Shown here: positions 33,556-44,936 of the stretch, piece after piece
Layout of the letters: each line of letters starts with the position of its first letter
How positions within the stretch are numbered: the stretch's first letter is position 1
Source of the DNA: Anomaloglossus baeobatrachus
Taxonomy: Eukaryota; Chordata; Amphibia; Anura; Aromobatidae
Length of the DNA stretch: 64,000 nt
Direction of reading: 5' to 3'
Assembly: GCF_048569485.1 (NCBI RefSeq)
Contig: NW_027442217.1
Span: forward strand, 248,001-312,000
Program-made: the position numbers and the translations under genes
Notes under the pieces: model-generated
The model's database searches: none
What the model saw: the letters and a program-made list of their open reading frames with translations, nothing else
Told to the model about the DNA's origin: nothing

Positions 33556-34348
33556 TGTGCTGCCCCTGTGCCAGCAGCCGCCGTTGGTCGGATCCAGACC
33601 TTCTAAGAGAGTGGCTCGACCCGGGGGTCTCGCGGACATGTCGAATAAAAGGAGGAATGTAGATGTATGGGCTAGGCCGTATTAAGTTTGTGACGCCACC
33701 AACGGTGTGTGGTGAGGTGGGACACCACCGCTGCCGTTATGGGATACCCGGGAGAGATGTAGTGGCAGCTGGATGTTAACCCCTCCGTGTGTAGGGATGA
33801 TTGCCCCGGGGCCCAGTGTCTTTGTGCAGGGTATGGTGATGGCAAGGGCCGGCGCGCCTGAGCAAGCAGGGGGATGTTTGGTTACTCACAGTAAATGAAT
33901 CACACGAGTCTTTCGGTAAACCAAAGGTGCTGGTGGCCTGCCGCCCCGGCCGGTTGCATTCAGGTCCCCCACCCAGGCTGGTGGTCGCTGTCCTTTACTC
34001 TGCACTTGTTTTTGTGTATGGTGGACTGCCTGGTCTGGAACTCAGGAGTCCGCTCCCGGCTGGATATGGCCTAAGGAGCCGTGCCCGCAGGCGCTGGCCC
34101 GTGGGATCTAAGGGCCCTGGCGGTGGCCTTATCCCTATCAGTGGGCTGTTGTCTTCTTTGAGGGACTTTAGGTGGGATAGGACCTATAATCCTGCCCTCA
34201 ATCATTTAATTAGCTAGGCCGCTGGTTTCGGTCCTGGCTTCAGGGTCCTAGGTGACTAGGGTTTCAGGTCGGCTGTGTGTTTCCTAAGTGAGGAAAGGTG
34301 TTGTGCGGGGGCCTATCTGTAACTACCTGGTTTTGCCAGGGCATCACA
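33556..34348 (-). mobile_element. Solo LTR, TGTGATGCCCTGG family (P3 left)
   Basis: Mirror of 60867-61659. It starts TGTGATGCCCTGG with the inverted partner CCAGGTAGTTACA and ends near GGCAGCACA. Inserted in the unnamed coding sequence after a SLKEGV block. Target repeats are not clear. Fossil, no internal region. Confidence 0.65.
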
Positions 34349-34641
34349 CCTTCCTTCAGACTTGATTCTGACAGTCCCTGAAACTTGGTACACAGGTACT
34401 TAAACATCTCTCCTTCTTTCAGTAGCGCTTTCACAAACAGCTTCATCAGTCCAAGCTTACAGTGGAGTGGTGGCAAGAGAACTTTAGGTGGGATCAACTA
34501 AGCTTTATGCAACAATGTTCTTGAGTCCCGGTTACAAAGATGTTCTTGTTGGCCAATTTTTTTTGCTCCAGTGAAGAGTCCTAACCTGGCTTTCCAATTC
34601 ACACAAAAAGCATGTGTTCTGCCTTCTTTTACGTAATGCTG

Positions 34642-35284
34642 TGAATCTCTAGCATACAGCTAAACCCTAGTTCACATTTCAAATAAACAGACTGTGGAGT
34701 TCAATAGCCTTGATTTATTAGCTGGTAACGTGAACTTGATTGCAGTATACATGGAATATACAGTGAATATAGGAATATCCAAGATGCAGTTGAAGACAGA
34801 ATACGGTATATCCAAGATACTGTTTTATACGGGTAAAAACTATAACAAGAAAATGATTACAGTCAGTACAGTGTTAATACAGAGTTAACATAGCATAACA
34901 GTACATGAGATGCAGTTCTTACGAGAATGTAGGTGAAAGGTCACTGCATCTGCAATACATAGAAATCTTATCTAGACAAACAAGACAGGGATGACACTAA
35001 AGGTGTAGAAGTACAATGTACAATGCATTTACTACACTCTTCCATCTAGGATTCTATCACTAACACATGTAATTTGCTTTGCTCACCGGATTACACTAGG
35101 CAGGGGTGAATGTACAGAGAGGTAAGTCGGCATGTCCTTTCCTGACAAATCCAAAGAGAAAATGGCTGCAGGCTTCTTCTCAGCTCAGGGAGGCATTCCT
35201 TACCCAGAATACATTTAGCTTAAAGGGAAACTCAGCAATTCAAAAGAATAACAATGACCTCTAGGGGTTGTAACAGAAATTTCA
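34642..35284 (-). mobile_element. LTR-like insertion, unclassified (P3 left)
   Basis: Mirror of 59931-60573. About 640 bp interrupt the unnamed coding sequence. It has a TATAAAAC box and an AATAAA signal in LTR order, but the ends are placed by eye and no clean target repeat is visible. Confidence 0.4.
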
Positions 35285-35471
35285 ATGAATGACTATTAGC
35301 AGGCTGCCATGAGGCAGAACAGCATGGGTATTTAATATATCCTCCTTGCTGCCCAAGAAGCAATGAGAACATTTTTAGACCACCACATATTGACCATCCA
35401 TGCTCCTTGTAGTTAAGTTTCTTGAGAATAAAGTCTAAATTCTCACAGCTTTCTTCCAAGTGCATAGCATG

Positions 35472-36385
35472 TGTGACGCCCTGGACTAGCCAGGTAGTCA
35501 CAAACACAAAATCACACACACCCCCTCCCCTGGATAGTCTACATCAGTCACACAAAATCCTTGTTGCCTCCTCCAGGGTCTGATGTCCACACCAGGTGGG
35601 GCGGAGCCAGGCGGTTGGCCCCACCCACCGAGGAGTTCACAGGCCTGGAGGCGGGAAAAAGCAGTTAGTTTAGTTTTGTAGTGGAAAGTGAGAGGACAGA
35701 AACTGTTAGTGTCTGGGTAGGAGCCCAGGCACTGTCAGCAAGGTCGGCAGACGGTGGTGGCCGTCTGCAGGAGGTGGTACAAGTCAGCTGAACCGTAGGA
35801 CCGGGGACGGGCGGTGACCCGAGGGGAACTGAACCGGTGAGCGGATCTGTACCAAGCACAAAGGCAGGGCCATTGGACCCTGACCAGGCTAGGAGCCGCC
35901 GACAATGGTCAAATCCGAGAGTGACCGGAATCCCAGGGGTTCCCTAACACCCAAGACCCGACAGAAGGCAACCGTCCACACCGTGAGGATAAAAAGCCAC
36001 CGCCATAGGCTAGAGATCCAAGGGCCAGCGCCTGCGGGCAAACGGGCTCCCTCGGTATGTACACCCCAGCCATCCAGCCTCCCCGTACCGCCACCGGGCC
36101 CCGGGATCACCAACCCCTACCCACGGAGGGGGAACCAACATCCTAGCTGCTCCCTGCCATCGCTCCCGGGATCCCCGTCACCAGCAGTGGTGGTGCCCAT
36201 TATCACCACGACCTGTGGGTGACGTCACTAACTATCTCCCCAAACAAACCACCCCCTTTTCACTCGTGGGCGAGGAGCGCTGCTCGAGTCCCCGGATCTG
36301 GCCCTCCGCTCGAGCCACCGAGCAGCAGCAGCAGCAGAAGTCCCCGAACCCGAGCGTAGCGTGCGTGGCCCCTCTGCCCGCGACA
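35472..36385 (+). mobile_element. Solo LTR, TGTGACGCCCTGG family (P3 left)
   Basis: 914 bp, TGTGACGCC...GCGACA, flanked by CATG on both sides (35468-35471 and 36386-36389). GC-rich with a short CAG run near its end. It sits inside the unnamed coding sequence. Solo LTR, fossil. Mirror at 58831-59744. Confidence 0.8.
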
Positions 36386-36602
36386 CATGCCCTACACACA
36401 CTGAAGAATACTTACTGCCATTGAGCAGTAGCACAGCTTTCAGACTTTTTGGATGAAACAATGACGTGTCTCCACTCGCTCACATTGTACTTAATGTTAC
36501 ATTTTCCATCAGCACAGGAACATCGCTTGAATACACTAGAGCACCATCTTCAGAAAAGTATGGAGGGAATCTTTTCAGAATTCTAACCTTTTGGAAACCT
36601 AT

Positions 36603-37342
36603 TGTCACGCTCTCCGGGTCCCCTGCTTCGCTCCCCGGCTCCTCTGGCAGACATCCCCCGCTCCACGGTCTCCAGCCTCCACCACCTGCGGTCCCCAGGC
36701 GGCCCGGTCCCCGCTCCCGGCGCCCGTCGGCAGCCCTGCTCCAGGCCGGCTCCCCTGCTTCCTATACACCGCTCCCTGCCCTGGCTTCTGGCACCCGGGC
36801 CTCGCGCATGCGCATTAGGGCGCGCGCGCGGTCATTGACCCTCTCTTAAAGGGCCAGCGTCCACTGACAGGAAATTGAACACACAGGTACAGGGTATAAA
36901 GGGGTTTAATGTCCAAGTGGGCGGGGCCTGTTCTTCGTGTTTCCTAAGCTAGGAGTCAGGTCTCCTTGTGTCTCTGTGATATACTTACCTATCTCTCTTC
37001 TAGAGCCGCTCCTGCCTCGCCATCCGGTCCTGCCGATTCCCGAACCCCGAACGCTGACTATCTGCCATCCCGTCAGTCCGTACCATCTCTGATCCCTGTG
37101 GTGAACCGTCCTCTCGCTCCATCGGTTCCGGACTCTGCCTGACATCTCGGCCTCCGAACCTGAGCTCCGTCACCCGGACTACCATCAGTGACTCCGTGGT
37201 CCCAGGGACTTCTCCATTCCACTCTTTTGCACGGACTGTCCTGCTACCCGTAGTGCTCCGGCTACCGGACCCCTTGCCTTCATTAAGGTGTTCGGCCCAG
37301 TGGATCCACCTCCTGGGTCTGCCCGTCCACCTGGCCCTAACA
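36603..37342 (+). mobile_element. Solo LTR, TGTCACGCTC family (P3 left)
   Basis: 740 bp from TGTCACGCTC to GGCCCTAACA, flanked by the 5 bp repeat CCTAT (36598-36602 and 37343-37347). A TATAAAGG box lies near 36896. A different LTR family from its neighbours. Mirror at 57874-58613. Confidence 0.85.
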
Positions 37343-37347
37343 CCTAT

Positions 37348-37817
37348 AGAATCAGTGTTTGTGAAAAAACTGTGCGTGATGATATTTTTTCAATATTTTT
37401 ACTGAGTCCAATGATCAAAAGTATGAAAAAAATCACATCTTTCAAAAATTTTTACCCTTGGAAACCTGTGTTATTATTACTATGCACGAGCCCTAAATTG
37501 TCTGAAAAACAACAAATATGCTGGTTGGATAGACCTTGACCCCACAATTCAACGGCCACAATTAAGGAGAAAAGTGCTAAGAGAGTTAAATTTGCCCCTG
37601 AAATAACCCATGATACGGGCCAAGGAGGGACACACCATTTTGATCCGAAAATAGCCCAACACCATGAGAGACGGGCAAATCCGTGAAAAGACAAAGTTCC
37701 AAGCTACAACTGACGCAGGATCTACAGCACATACGCCCATTGTAATTGTTCATGATTTCCGGCCACTACGCATTTCAGCCTTCAGGGACCTGGTAATTCG
37801 AATGCTATGTCCAGGAG
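37348..37817. other. Sequence between LTR and hAT-2 end, no gene seen
   Basis: Probably the decayed upstream part or leader of the unnamed coding sequence. No motif recognised. Mirrored at 57399-57868. Confidence 0.3.
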
Positions 37818-38149
37818 TAGAGATGAGCGAACCGGTCCCGGTTCGGCTCGAGGTCGGTTCGCCGAACGGAGCTCCCGTTCGAGTTCGGCTCGTCGAACGT
37901 TCGACGAACCGAACTCGAGCCAATAGGAAACAATGGCAGGCAATCACAAACACAGTAAAACACCTAGAAAACACCCTCAAAGGTGTCCAAAAGGTGACAA
38001 ACAACTCACAACACAACACAAACACATGGGAAAGTGACAAGGACATATACTCATGCGAAAACAAAACAGCTGGACAAGGAAAAAGAGGAGGACACACAGA
38101 TATAGGCATGGCACGCCATTCTAAAATCATGTAAAACACCGCAAGGTGA

Positions 38150-41080
38150 CTCCAAGCGGAGTCTCCCTTTTTTCCAAAAATTGGGCCACACAGACACCCA
38201 CCCCATCAGTGGCAGCACTTGGGCCCTAGTTGCAAACAGGATGTTTTGATTTGCATCAAGCAAATTCAAAAATACGCCATAATTAACCGTCCCCAGGATG
38301 ACACCGGGGTAGGTAGCAAAGTCTTTCCTGATCCCAGCTCTGTTCATCTTGGCTTCTTTTAAAAACACAGCAAGCAAGGGTTACTCCAAGCGGAGTCTCC
38401 CTTTTTTCCAAAAATTGGGCCACACAGACACCCACCCCATCAGTGGCAGGACTTGGGCCCTAGTTGCAAACAGGATGTTTTGATTTGCATCAAGCACATT
38501 CAAAAATACGCCATTCTTATCCGTCCCCAGGATGACACCGGGGTAGGTAGATAAAGTCTTTGCTGACCCATGACTTGTTCATCTTGGCTTCTTTTAAAAA
38601 CACAGCAAGCAAGGGTTACTCCAAGCGGAGTCTCCCTTTTTTCCAAAAATTGGGCCACACAGACACCCACCCCATCAGTGGCAGCACTTGGGCCCTAGTT
38701 GCAAACAGGATGTTTTGATTTGCATCAAGCACATTCAAAAATACGCCATAATTAACCGTCCCCAGGATGACACCGGGGTAGGTAGCAAAGTCTTTCCTGA
38801 TCCCAGCTCTGTTCATCTTGGCTTCTTTTAAAAACACAGCAAGCAAGGGTTACTCCAAGCGGAGTCTCCCTTTTTTCCAAAAATTGGGCCACACAGACAC
38901 CCACCCCATCAGTGGCAGCACTTGGGCCCTAGTTGCAAACAGGATGTTTTGATTTGCATCAAGCACATTCAAAAATACGCCATAATTAACCGTCCCCAGG
39001 ATGACACCGGGGTAGGTAGCAAAGTCTTTCCTGATCCCAGCTCTGTTCATCTTGGCTTCTTTTAAAAACACAGCAAGCAAGGGTTACTCCAAGCGGAGTC
39101 TCCCTTTTTTCCAAAAATTGGGCCACACAGACACCCACCCCATCAGTGGCAGCACTTGGGCCCTAGTTGCAAACAGGATGTTTTGATTTCCATCAAGCAC
39201 ATTCCAAAATTCGCCATAATTAACCGTCCCCAGGATGACACCGGGGTAGGTAGCAAAGTCTTTCCTGATCCCAGCTCTGTTCATCTTGGCTTCTTTTAAA
39301 AACACAGCAAGCAAGGGTTACTCCAAGCGGAGTCTCCCTTTTTTCCAAAAATTGGGCCACACAGACACCCACCCCATCAGTGGAAGCACTTGGGCCCTAG
39401 TTGCAAACAGGATGTTTTGATTTGCATCAAGCACATTCAAAAATACGCCATAATTAACCGTCCCCAGGATGACACCGGGGTAGGTAGCAAAGTCTTTCCT
39501 GATCCCAGCTCTGTTCATCTTGGCTTCTTTTAAAAACACAGCAAGCAAGGGTTACTCCAAGCGGAGTCTCCCTTTTTTCCAAAAATTGGGCCACACAGAC
39601 ACCCACCCCATCAGTGGCAGCACTTGGGCCCTAGTTGCAAACAGGATGTTTTGATTTGCATCAAGCACATTCAAAAATACGCCATAATTAACCGTCCCCA
39701 GGATGACACCGGGGTAGGTAGCAAAGTCTTTCCTGATCCCAGCTCTGTTCATCTTGGCTTCTTTTAAAAACACAGCAAGCAAGGGTTACTCCAAGCGGAG
39801 TCTCCCTTTTTTCCAAAAATTGGGCCCCACACACACCCACCCCTTCAGTGGCAGCAGTTGTGCCCCAGTTGTACACTTCACAGCTACATTTGCATCAAGC
39901 ACATTCAAAAATACGCTATTCTTAACCGTCCCCAGGATGACACCGGGGTAGGTAGCAAAGTCTTTCCTGATCCCAGCTCTGTTCATCTTGGCTTCTTTTA
40001 AAAACACAGCAAGCAAGGGTTACTCCAAGTGGAGTCTCCCTTTTTTCCAAAAATTGGGCCACACAGACACCCACCCCATCAGTGGCAGCACTTGGGCCCT
40101 AGTTGCAAACAGGATGTTTTGATTTGCATCAAGCACATTCAAAAATACGCCATAATTAACCGTCCCCAGGATGACACCGGGGTAGGTAGCAAAGTCTTTC
40201 CTGATCCCAGCTCTGTTCATCTTGGCTTCTTTTAAAAACACAGCAAGCAAGGGTTACTCCAAGCGGAGTCTCCCTTTTTTCCAAAAATTGGGCCCCACAA
40301 ACACCCACCCCTTCAGTGGCAGCAGTTGTGCCCCAGTTGTACACTTCACAGCTACATTTGCATCAAGCACATTCAAAAATACGCTATTCTTAACCGTCCC
40401 CAGGATGACACCGGGGTAGGTAGCAAAGTCTTTCCTGATCCCAGCTCTGTTCATCTTGGCTTCTTTTAAAAACACAGCAAGCAAGGGTTACTCCAAGCGG
40501 AGTCTCCCTTTTTTCCAAAAATTGGGCCACACAGACACCCACCCCATCAGTGGCAGCACTTGGGCCCTAGTTGCAAACAGGATGTTTTGATTTGCATCAA
40601 GCACATTCAAAAATACGCCATAATTAACCGTCCCCAGGATGACACCGGGGTAGGTAGCAAAGTCTTTCCTGATCCCAGCTCTGTTCATCTTGGCTTCTTT
40701 TAAAAACACAGCAAGCAAGGGTTACTCCAAGCGGAGTCTCCCTTTTTTCCAAAAATTGGGCCCCACACACACCCACCCCTTCAGTGGCAGCAGTTGTGCC
40801 CCAGTTGTACACTTCACAGCTACATTTGCATCAAGCACATTCAAAAATACGCTATTCTTAACCGTCCCCAGGATGACACCGGGGTAGGTAGCAAAGTCTT
40901 TCCTGATCCCAGCTCTGTTCATCTTGGCTTCTTTTAAAAACACAGCAAGCAAGGGTTACTCCAAGCGGAGTCTCCCTTTTTTCCAAAAATTGGGCCACAC
41001 AGACACCCACCCCATCAGTGGCAGCACTTGGGCCCTAGTTGCAAACAGGATGTTTTGATTTGCATCAAGCACATTCCAAA
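38150..41080. repeat. 234 bp satellite at the hAT-2 3' end (left, about 12.5 units)
   Basis: Units repeat every 234 bp (open frames starting at 38616, 38850, 39084 ... 40722 mark the period). Two main unit types (with CATCAAGCACATTCAAAAATACGCC and either AGGATGTTTTGATT or ACTTCACAGCTACATT) alternate near the transposase. One divergent unit at about 38385-38610 keeps the transposase-like GACTTGTTCATCTTGG. Each unit contains the last codons and stop region of the transposase in altered form. Confidence 0.95.
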
Positions 41081-41091
41081 TCAACAAGCAT

Positions 41092-43635
41092 TTACTCTCC
41101 CCAGGATGACACAGGGGTAGTAAATTCCTTATGGATCCATGACTTGTTCATTTTGATGAACGTCAGTCTGTCCACATTGTCACTGGACAGACGCGTGCGC
41201 TTATCTGTCAGCACACACCCAGCAGCACTGAATACACGTTCAGAGACAACGCTGGCAGCTGGACACGACAAAATCTCCAAGGCGTAACTGGAGAGCTCTG
41301 GCCATTTTTCTAGGTTTGAAGCCCAAAAGGAGCAAGGCTCCAGTTGCACAGTCATGGCATCGATGTTCATTTGGAGATACTCCTGTATCATCCTCTCCAG
41401 CCGTTGAGTATGTGTCAGACTTGTTGTCTCTGGTGGCCTTGCAAAAGAGGGTCTAAAAAAATTATGAAAAGATTCCATAAAATTGCTGTTACCGGCACCA
41501 GATACGGTCCTACTGGTACGGGTAGACTGTTGAAGATGACGAGACCGTCCCATGTTTGTCAAGTTACAACTGGGAGATTCCCTCCCTGCACCTGCACGGT
41601 TGTTTGGTGGAAAAGCCGAGCTAAGATCGAGTAACAGCTTCTGCTGATACTCCTGCATACGTGCGTCCCTTTCTATGGCTGGAATTATGTCACAAAATTT
41701 GGACTTGTACCGGGGATCTAATAGTGTGGCAATCCAGTAGTCATCATCACTTCTAATTTTGACAATACGACTGTCATGTTGGAGGTAGTGCAACAAAAAG
41801 GCACTCATGTGTCTTGCGCAGCCATGCGGACCAAGTCCACGCTGTGTTTGTGGCATAGAGGTGCTACCCGTTCTTTCTTCCTCTGACATCTCCCCCCAAC
41901 CTCTTTCAACTGAAATTTGACCAAGGTCTCCCTCATCCGCTGAGTCTTCCATGTCCATGGACAGTTCGTCCTCCATTTCTTCATGTTCTCCTGCACCTTG
42001 CTCAACATTTCGCCTGCTACTATGCGCCCTTGTCGATCCCTGTTCCTCATGGTCCCATGCCTGCTGCGTTGGTGATGATGAACGTCTGGACCTTGGTGAT
42101 GTTGTTGTCCCTTGCGCATATGAATCCTCCTGTAGTCCCTCCCCTTCATGTTGTCCCACCCCCTGACTCCGAATAGTGTTTAGCGTGTGCTCCAGCATGT
42201 AAATGACTGGAATCGTCATGCTGATAATGGCATTGTCAGAGCTAAACATATTCGTCGCCATGTCGAAACTGTGCAGAAGGGTGCATAGGTCCTTGATCTG
42301 AGACCACTCCATCAGGGTGATCTGCCCCACCTCTGCATCTCGTTGGCCCAGGCTATACGTCATGACGTATTGCACCAGGGCTCTGCGGTGCTGCCACAGT
42401 CGCTGTAACATGTGGAGAGTTGAATTCCAGCGTGTCGCCACATCGCATTTCAGGCGATGAACCGGCAGGCCGAAAGACTTCTGGAGCGATGCAAGTCGCT
42501 CTGCTGCGGCGCTTGAACGGCGGAAGTGAGCTGACAGTTTTCGTGCCCTGTTCAGAAGGCCATCTAGGCCGGGATAGTGTGTTAAAAATTGCTGGACGAC
42601 AAGGTTCAACACGTGAGCCATACAAGGTACGTGTGTCACAATGCCCAGGCGAAGTGCCGCACCCAGGTTTGCAGCATTGTCGCACACGGCCTTACCAGGC
42701 TGCAGGTTGAGTGGAGACAACCATTTATTAAACTCGGACCGCAGAGCTGACCACAACTCCTCAGCTGTGTGACTCTTATTCCCAAGACATGTCAAGCTAA
42801 AGACCGCCTGATGCCGTTGCGCTCTGCTGCCAGCATAGTAATGAGGCGTGCGTGATTCCTTCTGCGCAGTGAGAACGCTGGTGGCCTGACCAGGCAGGCT
42901 TGGGGCGGAGGTGGAGGACCCAGATGAGGTGGAGGATGCAGAAGCTGTGGAGGAACTTGGACAGACAGAGGATTGACACACAAGTCGTGGGGACGGCAAG
43001 ACTTGTGCAGCAGACCCTTCACCATCTATCACCATAGTTACCCAGTGCCCAGTCAGCGACATGTAACGTCCCTGTCCATGCTTACTGGTCCAAGTATCGG
43101 TGGTGAAATGCACCCGTTCACACACAGAGTTTCTCAAGGAAGCGGTGATGTTGTGTGCGACATGCTGGTGTAGCGCGGGCACACCTTTCTTAGAGAAGTA
43201 GTGGCGACTAGGCATCTGGTACTGGGGCACAGCGACAGACATAAGGTCTCTAAAATCCTGTGTGTCCACTAGGCGGAAAGGCAGCATTTCGGTAGACAAC
43301 AGCTTACAGAGGGATAGAGTCAACCTCTTAGCTTTGTCATGGGTCGGAGGAAGTGGCCTTTTATTTGACCACATCTGAGGGACAGAGATCTGGCTGCTGT
43401 GTGTAGACGGTGTTGAGTAGGGTGTCCCTGGAAAAATGCAGGTTTGTGAGGAAAGTGCAGGCGGAGACATGATGTTGCCTTCATCCAACGTTGGTGCTAT
43501 CGATGTCTGAGAGAGCTGTACACACTCACTTGTTTCCCCTTCCAAACCAACTGACGACCTTACAAGCAAACTGCCTGTTGCGGTTACAGTGGTGGAAGTT
43601 TGGCGTGGAAAAACAGGTGTGACAGCTGTCCCCAC
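41092..43635 (-). CDS. hAT-2 transposase, catalytic and dimerisation part (left copy)
   Basis: 847 codons in one open frame that can be extended upstream to about 43734. It shows FTTDTWTSKHGQ (first catalytic Asp region), KAVCDNAANLGAAL (second Asp), HVPCMAHVLNLVVQ, RWNSTLHMLQRLW, LLDPRYKSKF and the C-terminal dimerisation block SYALEILSCPAASVVSERV, FSAAGCVLTDKRTRLS, DRLTFIKMN. It keeps all five residues DRLTF that the right copy lacks. The BED finger is in a separate frame just upstream, so the gene as read needs a one-base frame change. Full-length for the family otherwise. A DNA transposon protein that would cut and paste hAT ends in the nucleus. Confidence 0.88.
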   Translation of the reverse strand: MGTAVTPVFPRQTSTTVTATGSLLVRSSVGLEGETSECVQLSQTSIAPTLDEGNIMSPPALSSQTCIFPGTPYSTPSTHSSQISVPQMWSNKRPLPPTHDKAKRLTLSLCKLLSTEMLPFRLVDTQDFRDLMSVAVPQYQMPSRHYFSKKGVPALHQHVAHNITASLRNSVCERVHFTTDTWTSKHGQGRYMSLTGHWVTMVIDGEGSAAQVLPSPRLVCQSSVCPSSSTASASSTSSGSSTSAPSLPGQATSVLTAQKESRTPHYYAGSRAQRHQAVFSLTCLGNKSHTAEELWSALRSEFNKWLSPLNLQPGKAVCDNAANLGAALRLGIVTHVPCMAHVLNLVVQQFLTHYPGLDGLLNRARKLSAHFRRSSAAAERLASLQKSFGLPVHRLKCDVATRWNSTLHMLQRLWQHRRALVQYVMTYSLGQRDAEVGQITLMEWSQIKDLCTLLHSFDMATNMFSSDNAIISMTIPVIYMLEHTLNTIRSQGVGQHEGEGLQEDSYAQGTTTSPRSRRSSSPTQQAWDHEEQGSTRAHSSRRNVEQGAGEHEEMEDELSMDMEDSADEGDLGQISVERGWGEMSEEERTGSTSMPQTQRGLGPHGCARHMSAFLLHYLQHDSRIVKIRSDDDYWIATLLDPRYKSKFCDIIPAIERDARMQEYQQKLLLDLSSAFPPNNRAGAGRESPSCNLTNMGRSRHLQQSTRTSRTVSGAGNSNFMESFHNFFRPSFARPPETTSLTHTQRLERMIQEYLQMNIDAMTVQLEPCSFWASNLEKWPELSSYALEILSCPAASVVSERVFSAAGCVLTDKRTRLSSDNVDRLTFIKMNKSWIHKEFTTPVSSWGE

Positions 43636-43724
43636 AGTCCTAGAAGATGAAGAGCGCGCGGATGCACTGGAAGGGGCGGGCGGTGGATGGTTCGCTCTTG
43701 CAGCATTGCAGCACAGTGAGCTTC

Positions 43725-44813
43725 CTACCGGGACCTATGATATTTATTCATGTGACGATTCATGGAAGAAGTTGTCAAAGTGCTGAGGTTTTGACCTCTA
43801 CTAAGAGAATCATGACAAATTTTACATATCACATGATTTGGGCGATCTTTTTCTATGTCAAAAAAGGACCAGGCTAGGCAAGGCTTAGAGGCCATGCGAC
43901 CTGTTGATCCACCCCGAATAATGCTCATAGGCAGAGTGGTGGCTGAGGATGCAGTTGTAGACGTGCTACCAGTGCTCCGACTCTGTCCAGGAAGGCGCAA
44001 GGTAACTTCGTCGTCGGTTGCATCCTCCTCCACCGCCTCTGTTGACCTCCTCGAGTGCCTGACTGGGGGTTGACAGTAGGTGGGATCTAGAACTTCATCA
44101 TCAATTGTTGTGTTTGCACTCCCCTCCCCCTCAGACCGAGCCTCTTCTTGCCCTGACCGAATATTTAAGTTGTCATCCCAATCGGGTATCTGCGTCTCAT
44201 CTTCATCAGTATGTTCCTCATTGTCTATAACCACAGGTGTTACAGTTTGTGACAAAGGGTCAACATTATGCTCAGAAACTTGGTCCTCACAGCCTGAATC
44301 AGAGTCACAAAGGTTCTGGGCATCACTGCAGACCATTTCCTGTTCTGTATTCACTGTAGCTTGGGAGCAGACCTCTGATTCCCAGGCTATAGTGTGACTG
44401 AACAGCTCTGCAGACTCAGCCATCTCAGTTCCACCATACTGTGCAGGGCTGATGGAGACTTCAGAGCTGGGAGAAATCAAGTGTGATTGGGATGACAACT
44501 CAGAGGACTGGTGTTTTTTGGATGCGGTACTTGAAGTGGCTGAGAGGGCACTTGTTGGACCACTTGAGATCCATTCAAGCATTTTCCTTTTTTGCCCATC
44601 ATCTACCTTTCTTCCTGTTGTTCGTGTCCGTAAAAAAGGGAGCACATCGGATTGTCCACGGTAAGTAGTAGACATCTTACTTTTGCTGGTAGATGGTCTA
44701 TCTTCAGCAGATGATAATGGAGCTTTGCCACTTTCCCCACAGACAAAACCTTTTTTGCCTTTTCCACCACGCCTCTTCCCCTTTCCACCAGCATCTGTCA
44801 TTTTGCCACTCAT
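43725..44813 (-). CDS. hAT-2 N-terminal ORF with BED zinc finger (left copy)
   Basis: About 362 codons from the ATG at 44813 (MSGKMTDAGGKGKRR). The frame is open further upstream, but that part is satellite sequence. A basic N-terminus is followed by a Ser- and acidic-rich region and a C-terminal BED finger: WSFFDIEKD, ICKIC (Cys pair), then HMNKYH (His pair). It stops directly after the finger, while the transposase frame opens in the shifted phase at the same place, so the two were one gene. The same break is in both arms, hence older than P3. Confidence 0.85.
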   Translation of the reverse strand: MSGKMTDAGGKGKRRGGKGKKGFVCGESGKAPLSSAEDRPSTSKSKMSTTYRGQSDVLPFLRTRTTGRKVDDGQKRKMLEWISSGPTSALSATSSTASKKHQSSELSSQSHLISPSSEVSISPAQYGGTEMAESAELFSHTIAWESEVCSQATVNTEQEMVCSDAQNLCDSDSGCEDQVSEHNVDPLSQTVTPVVIDNEEHTDEDETQIPDWDDNLNIRSGQEEARSEGEGSANTTIDDEVLDPTYCQPPVRHSRRSTEAVEEDATDDEVTLRLPGQSRSTGSTSTTASSATTLPMSIIRGGSTGRMASKPCLAWSFFDIEKDRPNHVICKICHDSLSRGQNLSTLTTSSMNRHMNKYHRSR

Positions 44814-44936
44814 GTTGATTGCGACAAGATTGTGGACTGAAAATGTGGTAGTAAAAATTGAGAGGTGGTGAAGATTGCAGTGGTGGTCTAGCTTTATTAA
44901 CAGCAGAATAATAAAGAATAAATATCCCTGACAATG

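Larger units (their letters stand above)
33131..37360 (-). pseudogene. Unnamed coding sequence split by four LTR-type insertions (P3 left)
   Basis: Minus-strand segments at about 36390-36597, 35285-35467, 34349-34641 and 33131-33555 belong to one protein family. I recognise the family from repeated occurrence in animal genomes but cannot name it: a KSLKAVLLLNG block, then HLEESCENLDFILKKL, GWSICGGLKMFSLLLG-QGGY, LLPPLHCKLGLMK and FLGNNKESK, then LGCLMNLKLHFLHSYLDY. It is disrupted by the inserted LTRs and by its own decay. Whether it was a host gene or the ORF of a DNA transposon is unknown. The same arrangement is mirrored at 57856-62084. Confidence 0.6.

Noticed and set aside
36466-36849. 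127-codon proline-rich ORF and mirror at 58367-58750
   Set aside because: It runs across an LTR boundary and follows GC-rich LTR sequence; no motif and no independent support.
37883-37918. GAACGTTCGACGAACC hairpin as a transcription terminator or operator
   Set aside because: It is the subterminal inverted-repeat structure of hAT-2, also present mirrored at 57298-57333.
38616-40952. Family of 76-codon ORFs repeated every 234 bp
   Set aside because: They are periodic by-products of the satellite; the frame happens to include altered transposase end codons, but there is no sign of separate genes.
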